The position numbers and the translations under genes are program-made. From Ktedonobacterales bacterium (GTDB lineage Bacteria > Chloroflexota > Ktedonobacteria > Ktedonobacterales > DATBGS01): DNA of 64,000 nt. Positions 24,856 through 33,863 of the stretch are shown one piece after another. Numbering within the stretch: the first letter of the stretch is position 1; every line of letters begins with the position of its first letter. The notes under the pieces are model-generated. The model had not been told where the DNA came from. It saw only the letters and a program-made list of their open reading frames with translations, and ran no database searches. The stretch is taken from assembly GCA_036557285.1 (NCBI GenBank), contig DATBHW010000057.1:31756-95755 (forward strand), read 5' to 3'.

Positions 24856-24885
24856 TTGTCGCGGCCAGGCGCGCTGTGGTATATT
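24856..24885 (+). promoter_or_regulatory. Probable promoter upstream of the GltD-like flavoprotein
   Basis: TTGTCG (24856-24861) and TATATT (24880-24885) are 18 bases apart. The leader to the ATG at 25138 would be about 245 bases. I see no known riboswitch fold in it, though it contains a short CTTCTTAAGAAGG inverted repeat near 25050. Confidence 0.45.
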
Positions 24886-25137
24886 TTCCAATAGAATAGT
24901 GGCTCTCTGCCGCATTGCCTGGAGAGTGATAGGGCGATCAACTCTCCGACAACACACCGCTTCACACCTGCGAGCAGAACAGAGTACAGTATGTATGCTG
25001 TCATTCTTGCTCTTTCTTCCAATACAGACCCGCAAGCGTGAGCAATACCTTCTTAAGAAGGATGGGTATATGGCGGGCCAGCCCATAGATACCCGCCCAT
25101 TGCACACATTGTTGCCACCGGAAAGGGAAGACGCCTG

Positions 25138-26958
25138 ATGGCCGAAATTGAGAACAATGAAAACCAGGAAGAAGAACTCAAATATGAGTCGGAAAGCTGG
25201 GAACCAGACTGGTACAAAACCAATATTCCCTGCCAGGTGGGCTGCCCGGCGCATACCGATGTCTCGACCTACATCGGTCTGATCTCCCAGGGCCGCTTTG
25301 ACGAAGCCTACCTGCTCAATCGCAACGCCAATGTCGTGCCTGGCGTGCTGGGCCGCACCTGCGCCAAGCCCTGCGAGCCGGTCTGCCGCCGCAACAAGAT
25401 TGATGGCCGGCAGGTGACGATTTGCTGGCTGAAGCGCGCCGCCGCCGACCACCGCGAGTACCGGCACCGCGCCGAGACGCCGCCTATCACCAAAACCAAG
25501 ACGGTTGCCATTATTGGCGCTGGCTCGGCTGGCCTGGCCTGCGCCCGCGATCTGCGCCTCATGGGCTATCCCGTCACCATCTATGACAGCTACCCAACGG
25601 CAGGCGGTATGATGGTTGGCGGCATCCCCATCTGGCGTTTGCCGCGCGATGTCACCATCGAAGAGTGCGACGAGTACATGGAAGACATGGGCGTCAAGAT
25701 GGTCATGAACACGACGGTGGGCAAGGACATCTCGCTCACCGACCTGCTCAAGCAGTATGACGCCGTGTATATCGCCGCTGGCTGCCAGATGTCCAACGAC
25801 ATGACCGACGACAAGCGCCAGCTTGTCCCCGGCCACGATCTGGAAGGCGTGATGAGCGGCCTGCCGTTCCTGGAGAAAGTCAACTTTGGCGAGCCGGTCT
25901 ATGTCGGCAAGCGCGTGGTCGTCTACGGCGGTGGTTTCACGGCGATGGACTGCTGCCGCTCGTCCATTCGCTTTGGCGCGGAAAAAGTCTATGTGATTTA
26001 TCGGCGGTCCAAGGAAGAGATGGGGTCGGATGAGTATGAGGTTGATCAGGCCACGCTGGAACATGTCGAGTTTGTCTACCTGACCGGCATCGCCGAAGTG
26101 CTGAGCAACGACGGCAAGCATGTCAGCGGCCTCAAGTTCTTCCGCAACAAGCTTGGCGATCCCGATGAGAGCGGGCGCCGCCGCCCCATCCGCATCCCTG
26201 ATTCGGAGTATACGATTGAGTGTGATACGCTGCTGAACGCCCTGGGGCAGTACTCGGATACCTCGTTCATCCCGCCGGAACTGAATCTGGAAACCAATCG
26301 GTGGGGTCTGCCAGCCATTGATTTGGATACCTGGATGACCAGCTATCCGGGCCTCTTTGCTGGTGGTGACTACACGCAGGGCGCGCGCAACCTGATCTCG
26401 GCCATTGCCGATGGCCGCGACGCCGCCTCAGCCATCAATCGCTATCTCGGCGGCGAAGACATCCCGCCAGAAGAGGCGATTGAGGTCGAATTGCCCGACT
26501 TCCGGCGCGGCATGGTGGATGATTACGAGTCCATCCCCTTCCAGACCATCCCCAGCCTGCCGCTGGAGAAACGCTACAGCATCTTCACCGAGTCCGAAAC
26601 CGGCTACAGCCCGGAGGAAGCGGTCACGCAGGCGCGGCGCTGCTTGCAGTGCGCGCTGAACATCATGATCGATCCCTCCATCTGCATCCTCTGTTCGGGC
26701 TGCGTGGACATCTGCCCCTATGACTGCATCAGCATGGATGGCCTGAAGACTGTCGTCAAAGGCGACCCGGAGCATCAGCTTGCGGGTACATGGTCGGCTG
26801 GGGCCGATATGATTATTGACGAAGAGAAGTGTATCCGCTGCGGCCTGTGCATCGTGCGCTGCCCCACAGACGCTATCTCGATGGTCCAGTTCGAGACGGC
26901 CAGCGCCAACAACCGCTGGAACGTCTCCAAGATTCCGGTCATTAACGTCACGCGCTGA
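25138..26958 (+). CDS. GltD-like NAD(P)/FAD oxidoreductase with C-terminal 2x[4Fe-4S] ferredoxin domain
   Basis: The protein has 606 residues. The N-terminal cluster-binding domain (about 20-110) has CQVGCPAHTDV and CAKPCEPVCRR, as in glutamate synthase small subunits and NADPH-dependent ferredoxin oxidoreductases. An FAD Rossmann loop IGAGSAGLACA and an NAD(P) loop VYGGGFTAMDC follow, then the FAD-closing LFAGGDYTQGARN. The C-terminus (about 510-595) carries two ferredoxin motifs, CILCSGCVDICP and CIRCGLCIVRCP. Together these suggest a multi-cluster electron-transfer module linking NAD(P)H to a partner enzyme or ferredoxin. No large GltB or dehydrogenase subunit lies beside it. The exact partner is unknown. 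Confidence 0.9.
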   Translation: MAEIENNENQEEELKYESESWEPDWYKTNIPCQVGCPAHTDVSTYIGLISQGRFDEAYLLNRNANVVPGVLGRTCAKPCEPVCRRNKIDGRQVTICWLKRAAADHREYRHRAETPPITKTKTVAIIGAGSAGLACARDLRLMGYPVTIYDSYPTAGGMMVGGIPIWRLPRDVTIEECDEYMEDMGVKMVMNTTVGKDISLTDLLKQYDAVYIAAGCQMSNDMTDDKRQLVPGHDLEGVMSGLPFLEKVNFGEPVYVGKRVVVYGGGFTAMDCCRSSIRFGAEKVYVIYRRSKEEMGSDEYEVDQATLEHVEFVYLTGIAEVLSNDGKHVSGLKFFRNKLGDPDESGRRRPIRIPDSEYTIECDTLLNALGQYSDTSFIPPELNLETNRWGLPAIDLDTWMTSYPGLFAGGDYTQGARNLISAIADGRDAASAINRYLGGEDIPPEEAIEVELPDFRRGMVDDYESIPFQTIPSLPLEKRYSIFTESETGYSPEEAVTQARRCLQCALNIMIDPSICILCSGCVDICPYDCISMDGLKTVVKGDPEHQLAGTWSAGADMIIDEEKCIRCGLCIVRCPTDAISMVQFETASANNRWNVSKIPVINVTR

Positions 26959-26971
26959 AGCGATTATCACC

Positions 26972-27077
26972 TGTAGCGCCGCCATCTTGGCGGCTGGACG
27001 CTGGCCTGCTGGTACGTTGGCCTGGGGGCGAACGTTCGCTCTGGCGCAGCGGTGGCCGCCAGGATGGCGGCGCTACA
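26972..27077. repeat. Palindromic intergenic repeat, copy 4
   Basis: The arms 26972-26994 and 27055-27077 match at 22 of 23 positions (one T-C difference that still allows a G-U pair), with core ATCTT / AGGAT. The 60-base interior contains the same CGAACGTTCGC-type and CTGGCCTGCTGGT segments seen in copies 5, 6 and 8. It lies in the gap between two convergent genes. Confidence 0.8.
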
Positions 27078-27095
27078 GGTGGATGCCTTTCGCAT

Positions 27096-27488
27096 TCAAC
27101 AGAATTGAGTACCAGAAGCCACTTCATCCCCCTCGTCGTCTCCCGCTTCAGCTTCCTCGTCAGCTTCCGCGCCTGCGGCTTCGGGCTGGCCTCCATCGGT
27201 TCCCTCGTCAGTTGTGGCTGGTTCGGGGCTGGCTTTCTCTCCCAGATCAAGGTTGCCAACAAGGAACGGCACGATGGCCGACACAGCCACAGCGATGGTG
27301 GCATTCAGGTGCAGAAAGAGAAACATGCTCCCGCTCAGAACATATGAAATGCCGAGAGAGAGCAGCAAGACGTTCCAGAACTGTCGGGGCGTTGAGTAGA
27401 TTCCGGCGCTTCTCGTGATGACCATATACAGCGCCAGAACGATGGTCACGAAGACCAGCACATTCGGCAAACCGATCCAGTCCAGCAT
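27096..27488 (-). CDS. Small membrane protein with acidic tail, unknown function
   Basis: The protein has 130 residues, with GGAGGGAG before the ATG. Three membrane helices (VLVFVTIVLALYMVIT, FWNVLLLSLGISYVLSGSMFLFL, TIAVAVSAIVPFLVGNL) are followed by a strongly acidic, Ala/Glu/Asp-rich tail of about 45 residues on what is probably the cytoplasmic side. I do not recognise a family. Confidence 0.7.
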   Translation of the reverse strand: MLDWIGLPNVLVFVTIVLALYMVITRSAGIYSTPRQFWNVLLLSLGISYVLSGSMFLFLHLNATIAVAVSAIVPFLVGNLDLGEKASPEPATTDEGTDGGQPEAAGAEADEEAEAGDDEGDEVASGTQFC

Positions 27489-27643
27489 AGATGCGCTCCC
27501 TCCTGAAGATGCTCCGCCGTTGCAGTGGTTGTAGCCTGTGGCGATTTTCTTTCCTGCTTGCTACGCAAGATACAACGAAATACTGCGCTTGAATGTTACC
27601 ATGCGGCCATTATCACGTACAATCGGCGCTCACCCGGCGCTCT

Positions 27644-27826
27644 GCCAAAAAGCGGTTGCCACCTGTAGCGCCGCCGTCTCGGCGGCTCAACGTTGGCCCG
27701 CTGGTGCGCTGTCCCAGAGGGTGAACGCTCGCCCTGGCGCAGCGATGGCCGCCGGGACGGCGGCGGTACGGTGGGCCGCCGGGACGGCGGCGCTACCAGT
27801 GGCATCCCCCGATACTTGGTGGAACC
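27644..27826. repeat. Palindromic repeat copy 5, long form with shared outer ends
   Basis: The left arm starts at 27664 (core GTCTC) and there are two right arms (27748-27769 and 27775-27797, core GGGAC). The flanks CCAAAAAGCGGTTGCC on the left and CCCCCGATACTTGGTGGAACC on the right match the flanks of copy 8, which implies a defined element of about 180 bases. The remaining part of the 420-base gap before the AI-2E gene holds nothing else I can support. Confidence 0.75.
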
Positions 27827-27908
27827 CTCATCCAGCGTTCGCAAAACTTCTTGTCAGGCAATCTCAGGCATGGTATCATCGTCGCAGTACAGGAAGGAGT
27901 GGATTGCT

Positions 27909-29117
27909 ATGGCATCCGAGACATTACCCCCGGAAACAACACCCGCCACAACAGGCTTCACGTTCCGCCTGCACTGGCTGGCGCCGCTGGCAATCGCCAT
28001 TCTCGTTCTCTACCTGGCCCGCGATATTATCACTCCGTTTGTCGTCGCGGTGGTTCTGGCCTATCTTCTCGATCCATTTGTCGCCACAGTGCATCGCTAC
28101 ACCCGCGCGCCGCGCGGCCTGGTGGTGGTGGTGATGGCGCTGCTGATATTAGGCGCTCTTGGCGCGATCATTGCGCTGCTGGTGCAGTTGGCCTCGCACG
28201 AGGGAGAGAGCCTGCTGACTAATCTGCCGGACTATCTGAGCAATGCTGTTGACAACGTGAACGGCCTGATTGCCCCTACTACTATCCAGATTCCCAAAAG
28301 CGCGATCCCCGGACTGGGGGGAAATCCACTTCCCAATATCAGCATCGGCGACGTTCTGAGCTTCGCCGTCAGCTTTGCCCGCTCCACCGGCCAGAGCCTG
28401 CTTGATACATTGATTACCTTTGTCTCGACCATCTACCTGCTGATCGAAGGGCATCATATCGCCAACGGCGTGCAGCGCTTCTTCCCGCTGGAGCAGCGCC
28501 CACGCTTGAGCAGGGTGATGCAGCAGGTTCGCCATACCTGGAGCAGTTATATCCGTGTCCAGATATTTCTGGCCGTGTTGATGATCGTGGTTTCCTGGAT
28601 TGTGCTGCAACCCGTTTTTTTCGTGCTGGGCCACTTCCTGCCAGCCATCTTTGGTGGCGCGCTTCCTTTTGCCTTGCCGGTTGCTATTGCCATTGGCCTG
28701 CTGGAAACGATCCCCATTGTTGGGCCGCTGGTGGCAATTGCCCTGGCCGCCATTGTCGCGCTCGCCACGCTGGGCATCGTCCCGGCGCTGATGGTGGTTG
28801 CGGCCCTCTATACACTGCGCCTCGTCGAAGATAATGTCGTCATTCCCAACGTGCTGGGCAGAGCGACGCACCTGCCAGCCGTCGTCACGCTCTTTGCCGT
28901 CGCGGTTGGCGGCCTGGTCGCTGGCCTGGTCGGTCTGCTGCTGGCGGTTCCTATCGCCGCCGCCGTCAAAGTCATCATTGATGAATACTATCCGCACCCG
29001 CACCCCGCGCTTGCTCCTGCGCCGACAAGCGCATCTGCATCGCAGGCCGAGACGCCCCCGCCGGTCACGCAGACCACCCGGCAGGGCCACAGGAAGAGCG
29101 AGCCAACCAGCAACTAG
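27909..29117 (+). CDS. AI-2E family transporter (PerM/TqsA-like membrane protein)
   Basis: The protein has 402 residues from the ATG at 27909, behind AGGAAGGAG. An in-frame extension upstream runs through the repeat and is rejected. The family fold of about eight membrane helices shows LAPLAIAILVLYLARDIITPFVVAVVLAYLLDP at the start and GALPFALPVAIAIGLLETIPIVGPLVA, then LRLVEDNVVIPNVLGRATHLPAVVTLF, the most conserved AI-2E segment. A Pro-rich cytoplasmic tail follows. Members export small molecules (AI-2, polyamines and others); which one applies here is not shown. Its stop overlaps the convergent radical SAM gene by four bases at CTAG. Confidence 0.92.
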   Translation: MASETLPPETTPATTGFTFRLHWLAPLAIAILVLYLARDIITPFVVAVVLAYLLDPFVATVHRYTRAPRGLVVVVMALLILGALGAIIALLVQLASHEGESLLTNLPDYLSNAVDNVNGLIAPTTIQIPKSAIPGLGGNPLPNISIGDVLSFAVSFARSTGQSLLDTLITFVSTIYLLIEGHHIANGVQRFFPLEQRPRLSRVMQQVRHTWSSYIRVQIFLAVLMIVVSWIVLQPVFFVLGHFLPAIFGGALPFALPVAIAIGLLETIPIVGPLVAIALAAIVALATLGIVPALMVVAALYTLRLVEDNVVIPNVLGRATHLPAVVTLFAVAVGGLVAGLVGLLLAVPIAAAVKVIIDEYYPHPHPALAPAPTSASASQAETPPPVTQTTRQGHRKSEPTSN

Positions 29118-30520
29118 CGGAGCGACACGGGCTGCCGCTCCGCCGCGAGGCTGTGAATCAATTCGCCCAATTCGTCGGCATGCCGCGCGAACTCTACGCG
29201 GGCGGGACCCTGCGCCTTGAAGTCTGCCAGCGTCATATCATCCAGAAAGCGCGCCCCGGCGTTATCCAGCATCACACGGGGAAGCACGACCACATCGCCT
29301 AATTCATCGCGCGCCTTCAGGTCTGCCAGGGCGTCCAGCACATCCTGCCCACAGAGCAGGCCCGCCACCGTTACCAGCGGCCCCCAGAATTGGTTGATGA
29401 CTGGCACAGATCGCGCCTCCAGGTTGGCAACCTGGCGGAGATCAGCCGCCACCTGCTCCAGAATGGGCGCGGCCAGGGCGCTGGTGATGATCGTCAGGCG
29501 CGTTGGATGAGGGAACGCTGCGGGCAGCCGCCGCTGCTGGCGGCGCCAGCCATCCAGAAACGCTCGCGTCATGCCTACGCCGTTCTCGATCTGCTCGAAC
29601 GCACCGTAGTGCCGCGCCGAGGGAAATTTCTTGTTCGTCAGGAAATACCACTCATCGGAGAGATAGACAAATGGCTCGCCCATCTCGGCCTCAAAGCGTT
29701 TCTGCCAGCCCTGCGCCTGTTTGACAATTGCCTGCGCTTCGTCCACGCGATACGGGCGCATCGCGGGTAGATCGCCCACCTTGAGCATATTGTTATGCTT
29801 CGTCAGGCCAACCGGAACCGCCGCGATGCTCTGCACAATCGGGCGCATCGCCGCCAGGTCGGCGATGCTCTTATCCAGCCAGGGACCATCGTTGATCTCA
29901 GGGCAGAGGACGAGCTGCGTGTGCGCCTGAATGCCCATCTGGCCCAGCCGCCGCAGATGCTCCAAGACCTCGCCCGCGCGCGGCCCATCAACCATCTTGC
30001 GCCGCAGGTCCGGGTCGGTCACATGCACCGACACGTACAGTGGGCTGAGGCGCTGCTCCTCCAGGCGCTGCCAGTCCTTCTCCTTCAGGTTGGTCAATGT
30101 AATGAAATTGCCAAAGAGAAACGAGTAGCGGTAATCGTCATCTTTAATGTATAAAGAGTCGCGCATCCCCAGCGGCAGGCCGCGCTGCGGCTGATGGCGC
30201 TCTGGCAAGCCCTTGATAAAGCAAAAGACACACTTATTGGCGCACTGGCGGATAAACGGCGCTGGCTCTTCGCCAAAGAGAACGCCCAGGTCTTCGTCGG
30301 CATCCTTCACAATGCGCAATTCGACTTGCGAGGTCTGCCCGTGAATTGGGCGCTCCAGCACCAGCGCGAGGTCTTCATCGGCCTGGTAGAAGCGATAATC
30401 CACCAGATCGCGCACGACCTGGCCGTTAATGCTGCGCAGCAGATCGCCGGGCTGCACTCCGGCCAGATCAGCCGGGCTATCAGGAATCACTTCGCGCACC
30501 CAGGCATACATCTTGGGCAT
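29114..30520 (-). CDS. DUF512 family radical SAM protein with N-terminal PDZ-like domain
   Basis: The protein has 468 residues. The first 75 residues resemble a PDZ domain (VIPDSPADLAGVQPGDLLRSINGQ). The radical SAM cluster motif is CANKCVFCF (CxxxCxxC, about residues 93-100), followed by YRYSFLFGNFITLTNL and VHVTDP. The C-terminal DUF512 portion contains VPVGLTKHN, DEWYFLTNKKFP and NQFWGPLVTVAGLL. It is of the Clostridium/Chloroflexi FeS-cluster type of unassigned radical SAM proteins; the reaction is unknown. The combination of PDZ and radical SAM suggests docking to a partner peptide. There is no obvious partner gene beside it. Confidence 0.88.
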   Translation of the reverse strand: MPKMYAWVREVIPDSPADLAGVQPGDLLRSINGQVVRDLVDYRFYQADEDLALVLERPIHGQTSQVELRIVKDADEDLGVLFGEEPAPFIRQCANKCVFCFIKGLPERHQPQRGLPLGMRDSLYIKDDDYRYSFLFGNFITLTNLKEKDWQRLEEQRLSPLYVSVHVTDPDLRRKMVDGPRAGEVLEHLRRLGQMGIQAHTQLVLCPEINDGPWLDKSIADLAAMRPIVQSIAAVPVGLTKHNNMLKVGDLPAMRPYRVDEAQAIVKQAQGWQKRFEAEMGEPFVYLSDEWYFLTNKKFPSARHYGAFEQIENGVGMTRAFLDGWRRQQRRLPAAFPHPTRLTIITSALAAPILEQVAADLRQVANLEARSVPVINQFWGPLVTVAGLLCGQDVLDALADLKARDELGDVVVLPRVMLDNAGARFLDDMTLADFKAQGPARVEFARHADELGELIHSLAAERQPVSLR

Positions 30521-30779
30521 AACCAGCCCCCCAAAAGTAATAGAGCAAGGTGAGACGATAACAGGTCCAGAAGAGGATTATAGCCCCACCGCGAGCCAGG
30601 CGTCAAACCAGCCAGCACACGAAAATCTGCTGCGATTTTAACCTCATACTCAGCTTCTTCTAAGGCTTTTACGGCATGCTACCATTGCAGAGAAAACGGA
30701 AGAGCGCAAAGCCCGGAAGACAAGCAGAGAAGGGAAGAAGCCCGCAGAAAACCAGGAACCTTGTCTTGGAGGATGCCCG

Positions 30780-32483
30780 ATGAATAGCACCGATCCCGCG
30801 CACAACCAGCAGCCGCCTGGCGGCGAGCAGCCCGGCGCTCCCCAGCCATTTTGGGAAGACGCCAACAGCGACTTCTGGCTCAGGCAGACGGCGCCAACCC
30901 GGATTGTGGACAGCCAGCCTCCCGGCGGAAGCATTGTCGTCTCCAGCGGAGCGAACAGCGGCCCGCCGCGCTGGCAGGCGCTGCGTCGCGGCGGGCCGCG
31001 TGTCTCGCGCCGCACCCTGCTGGTTGGCGCGGGCATCGCGGGCATCGCAACTGTTGCCGTCGCGGCGGGCGTCGGCGTCTACAGCCTGGCTGGCAGCGAG
31101 CGTAATTCCGTCGCTCCTGCTGGCGCGCAGCAGATCGCCCATCTGCTGCGCCGCGCGGGCTTTGGCGCTGCTCCCGGCGAGATCGAAACCTACAGCGCCC
31201 TGGGCATCAACGGCGCGGTTGATCGCCTGCTCAATTTTCATGCCATCCCCAACACGCTCATGGACCAGCGCATCGCTGCCGCCAGATTCGATTTCAATAA
31301 TTCGCAGGACATTCTGCGCTGGTGGCTGGCGCGCATCGTCTACAGCGCCCATCCGTTGGAAGAGAAGATGACCCTTTTCTGGCATGGTCTGCTTACCAGC
31401 AGCTTCCGCAAGGTTGGGGGCCAGCGCGGCTTTGCGCTGATCAAACAAAATAACGATTTTCTGCGCAAGAACGCTTTCGCGCGTTTCGATGATATTCTGG
31501 CAGGCATCACCATAGACCCGGCTATGCTCCACTGGCTGGATGGCAACAACAGCCGCGCTGGCTCCCCCAACGAAAACTTTGCCCGCGAGGAAATGGAACT
31601 CTTCTCGATGGGCGTCGGGAACTATACTCAGACGGACATCGAGCAATCGGCGCGCGCCCTCACCGGCTGGCGAGTGAATCCGCTGACCAGCGAAGCGGTC
31701 CTTATCCCCAGGCTGCACGACAACGGCCAGAAAACCTTCCTGGGGCAGAAGGGCGCCTTCGATTACAAAGACATCGCGCGCATCATCTGCGCGCAAGCCG
31801 TCACCCCGAAGTTTCTGGCGACGCGGCTCTGGCGCTTCTTCGCCTATGAGAACCCCGGCGCCGCCGACATTCAGCCGCTCGTTGATGCCTACCACAGCAG
31901 CAATCACAGCATTGCCGCCATGATGCAGGCTTTGCTCACCTCGCCCGCCTTCTACTCGCCCCAGGCATACCGCGCCCGCATCAAGAGTCCGGTAGAGTTT
32001 GTGGCCGGGGCGTTCCGCAACCTGGGCCTGAGTAGCATCGAGCAAGGGAAGCGCAATAGCACCCTGGGCGCGCTGACGGTCATGGGCCAGGGCCTCTATA
32101 ATCCCCCTAACGTAGCAGGCTGGCCGGGCGATCAGGTCAGCGCAAGCTGGATCAACACGGGCGCCTGGATGACGCGCATCAACACGGTCAACGCGCTGGT
32201 TGCCTATATGAACGCCTCACCTGACTTTATGCGCCGCTTGCAATCCGATATAGAGAAGCAGCAGATCAAGACGCCGGAACGGTTTGTGGACTATGCGCTG
32301 ATGCAGCTCATAGACGGGCAGATTGACAGCGCCCGTCGCCAGATGCTCATTGACTATCTGAACAGCGGGGCCAATGGCGGGGGCGCGGGGGTCAAACTGG
32401 TGGGCGGCAAGTCCCTCTCCGGCGGGAGCGTGCGCGGCCTGTACTATCTGATCTTGTCCATGCCAGAGTACCAACTGGACTGA
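30780..32483 (+). CDS. DUF1800 family protein with Tat-type N-terminal signal
   Basis: The protein has 567 residues; GGAGG precedes the ATG. After a 65-residue Gln/Pro-rich start comes VSRRTLLVGAGIAGIATVAV, a twin-arginine export signal. The mature part begins HLLRRAGFGAAPGEIE and carries the DUF1800 features: WWLARIVYSAHPLEEKMTLFWHGLL, NEFAREEMELFSMGVGNYTQ-like NENFAREEMELFS, and SPVEFVAGAFRNLG. The function is unknown; in Planctomycetes and other phyla it pairs with DUF1501 proteins, and export as a cofactor-free or metal-binding complex is suspected. It is followed 13 bases later by a DUF1501 gene, so the two form an operon. Confidence 0.9.
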   Translation: MNSTDPAHNQQPPGGEQPGAPQPFWEDANSDFWLRQTAPTRIVDSQPPGGSIVVSSGANSGPPRWQALRRGGPRVSRRTLLVGAGIAGIATVAVAAGVGVYSLAGSERNSVAPAGAQQIAHLLRRAGFGAAPGEIETYSALGINGAVDRLLNFHAIPNTLMDQRIAAARFDFNNSQDILRWWLARIVYSAHPLEEKMTLFWHGLLTSSFRKVGGQRGFALIKQNNDFLRKNAFARFDDILAGITIDPAMLHWLDGNNSRAGSPNENFAREEMELFSMGVGNYTQTDIEQSARALTGWRVNPLTSEAVLIPRLHDNGQKTFLGQKGAFDYKDIARIICAQAVTPKFLATRLWRFFAYENPGAADIQPLVDAYHSSNHSIAAMMQALLTSPAFYSPQAYRARIKSPVEFVAGAFRNLGLSSIEQGKRNSTLGALTVMGQGLYNPPNVAGWPGDQVSASWINTGAWMTRINTVNALVAYMNASPDFMRRLQSDIEKQQIKTPERFVDYALMQLIDGQIDSARRQMLIDYLNSGANGGGAGVKLVGGKSLSGGSVRGLYYLILSMPEYQLD

Positions 32484-32496
32484 GGAGGTCGTTTTC

Positions 32497-33771
32497 ATGT
32501 TCAACATTTCGCGTCGGGCCATGATGAAAGACGGCCTGCTGGTGGTCACGGCTGGCATGATTATGCCGTCAATCTTCGGGCGAGCGGTGCGCGCCGCCCA
32601 TAATGCCGCGCTGGAAGGCGACCACTGGGCTGCCGACGCCCAGGGCCGCACGCTGATTGTCGTCCAGATGGCGGGCGGCAACGATGGCCTGAACACCATC
32701 GTCCCCTATACCGACAGCCTCTACTATCAGGCGCGGCCCACGCTCGCCATCAAGCAAAAGGATGTGCTGCCGCTCAATGAGCGGCTGGGGCTGAATCCCG
32801 CCATGCAGGGGGTGAAATCCTTCTGGGACCAGCGCAAGCTTGCCATCGTGGAGGGCGTCGGCTACCCAAATCCCAGCCTTTCGCACTTCCAGGCGATGGA
32901 CATCTGGCAAAGCCTGGACCTGCACGGCCAGGGAACCCAGGGCTGGCTGGGCAAATATGTCGCCGGGCTGGTGGACAAAGACGGCCACCCCTTTCAATCG
33001 CTGGACATTGGGGTCCAGGTGCCTGCGGCGCTGCGCGCGATCAACGCCGAGGTTCCCACGCTCACCCAGCCCAAGAGCTACCAACTGGCCGCCGATCCGA
33101 GCAACAAAAGAGGACTTGACGCTCGCACGCAGGCGCTCTTGCGCCTCTACGATTCGTACCCCAAAACAGCGCCCTACGCCGCGCTGCTCGACGCCACCGC
33201 CCAGCATGCCCAGCAGGGGTCAAAGGCCATCATGGCCGCCGACGCCGCCTACAAACCCGCCGTGACCTATCCTACCGGCGCGTTCGCCGATGGCTTGAAA
33301 GTGCTGGCCGAGGTCATCGTCCAGGGTCTGGGTCTGCGCGTCGGCTATATCACCCTGGGCGGCTTCGACACCCACGCCAATCAGGTCAATGATCAGCCGG
33401 TGCTGCTGAAAACACTGGCCGAGGGTCTGGCTGCCTTCTACAATGATCTGGCCGCACATGGCAAAGCCGACGATGTAGTCATCATGACCTGGTCCGAGTT
33501 TGGCCGCCGTGTCCATGAAAACGGCAACGAAGGCACCGATCACGGCACCGCCGCGCCGCTCTTTGTGATGGGTAACGCCGTCACCGGCGGCATCTATGGC
33601 GAGCCGCCCGACCTAGGCAATCTGGACCAGACCGGCAACCTCAAGTTCACCATTGACTTCCGTCAGGTCTACGCCACTGTCTTGGACCGCTGGCTCGGCG
33701 CGCCCTCGCAGGCCATCCTGGGCGGGTCGTTTGGCAACCAGGGCTTTCTCCAATCGCCATCTGCCGCCTAG
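32497..33771 (+). CDS. DUF1501 family protein with Tat-type signal
   Basis: The protein has 424 residues, with GAGGAGG before ATG. The N-terminus ISRRAMMKDGLLVVTAGMIMP is a twin-arginine signal. The rest follows the DUF1501 pattern (a sulfatase/alkaline-phosphatase-like fold): LIVVQMAGGNDGLNTIVPY, LSHFQAMDIWQ, GGFDTHANQ, WSEFGRRVHENGNEGTDHGTAAPLFVMG, and DFRQVYATVL. The His/Asp/Glu residues in GGFDTH and EGTDHG are candidate metal ligands. Export and pairing with the upstream DUF1800 protein suggest that they fold together before Tat export (inference). Confidence 0.92.
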   Translation: MFNISRRAMMKDGLLVVTAGMIMPSIFGRAVRAAHNAALEGDHWAADAQGRTLIVVQMAGGNDGLNTIVPYTDSLYYQARPTLAIKQKDVLPLNERLGLNPAMQGVKSFWDQRKLAIVEGVGYPNPSLSHFQAMDIWQSLDLHGQGTQGWLGKYVAGLVDKDGHPFQSLDIGVQVPAALRAINAEVPTLTQPKSYQLAADPSNKRGLDARTQALLRLYDSYPKTAPYAALLDATAQHAQQGSKAIMAADAAYKPAVTYPTGAFADGLKVLAEVIVQGLGLRVGYITLGGFDTHANQVNDQPVLLKTLAEGLAAFYNDLAAHGKADDVVIMTWSEFGRRVHENGNEGTDHGTAAPLFVMGNAVTGGIYGEPPDLGNLDQTGNLKFTIDFRQVYATVLDRWLGAPSQAILGGSFGNQGFLQSPSAA

Positions 33772-33863
33772 GCGGGAGCGTTCCAATCACCCATCGCGCC
33801 TCGCTCTGCATTTTTCCACCTGGAACGGAGCGTGATAGAATAGCATCGTGGGAGGTGCGCACG

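Noticed and set aside
27693..27908. In-frame N-terminal extension of the AI-2E transporter
   Set aside because: The extension is translated palindromic repeat; ATG at 27909 has AGGAAGGAG just before it.
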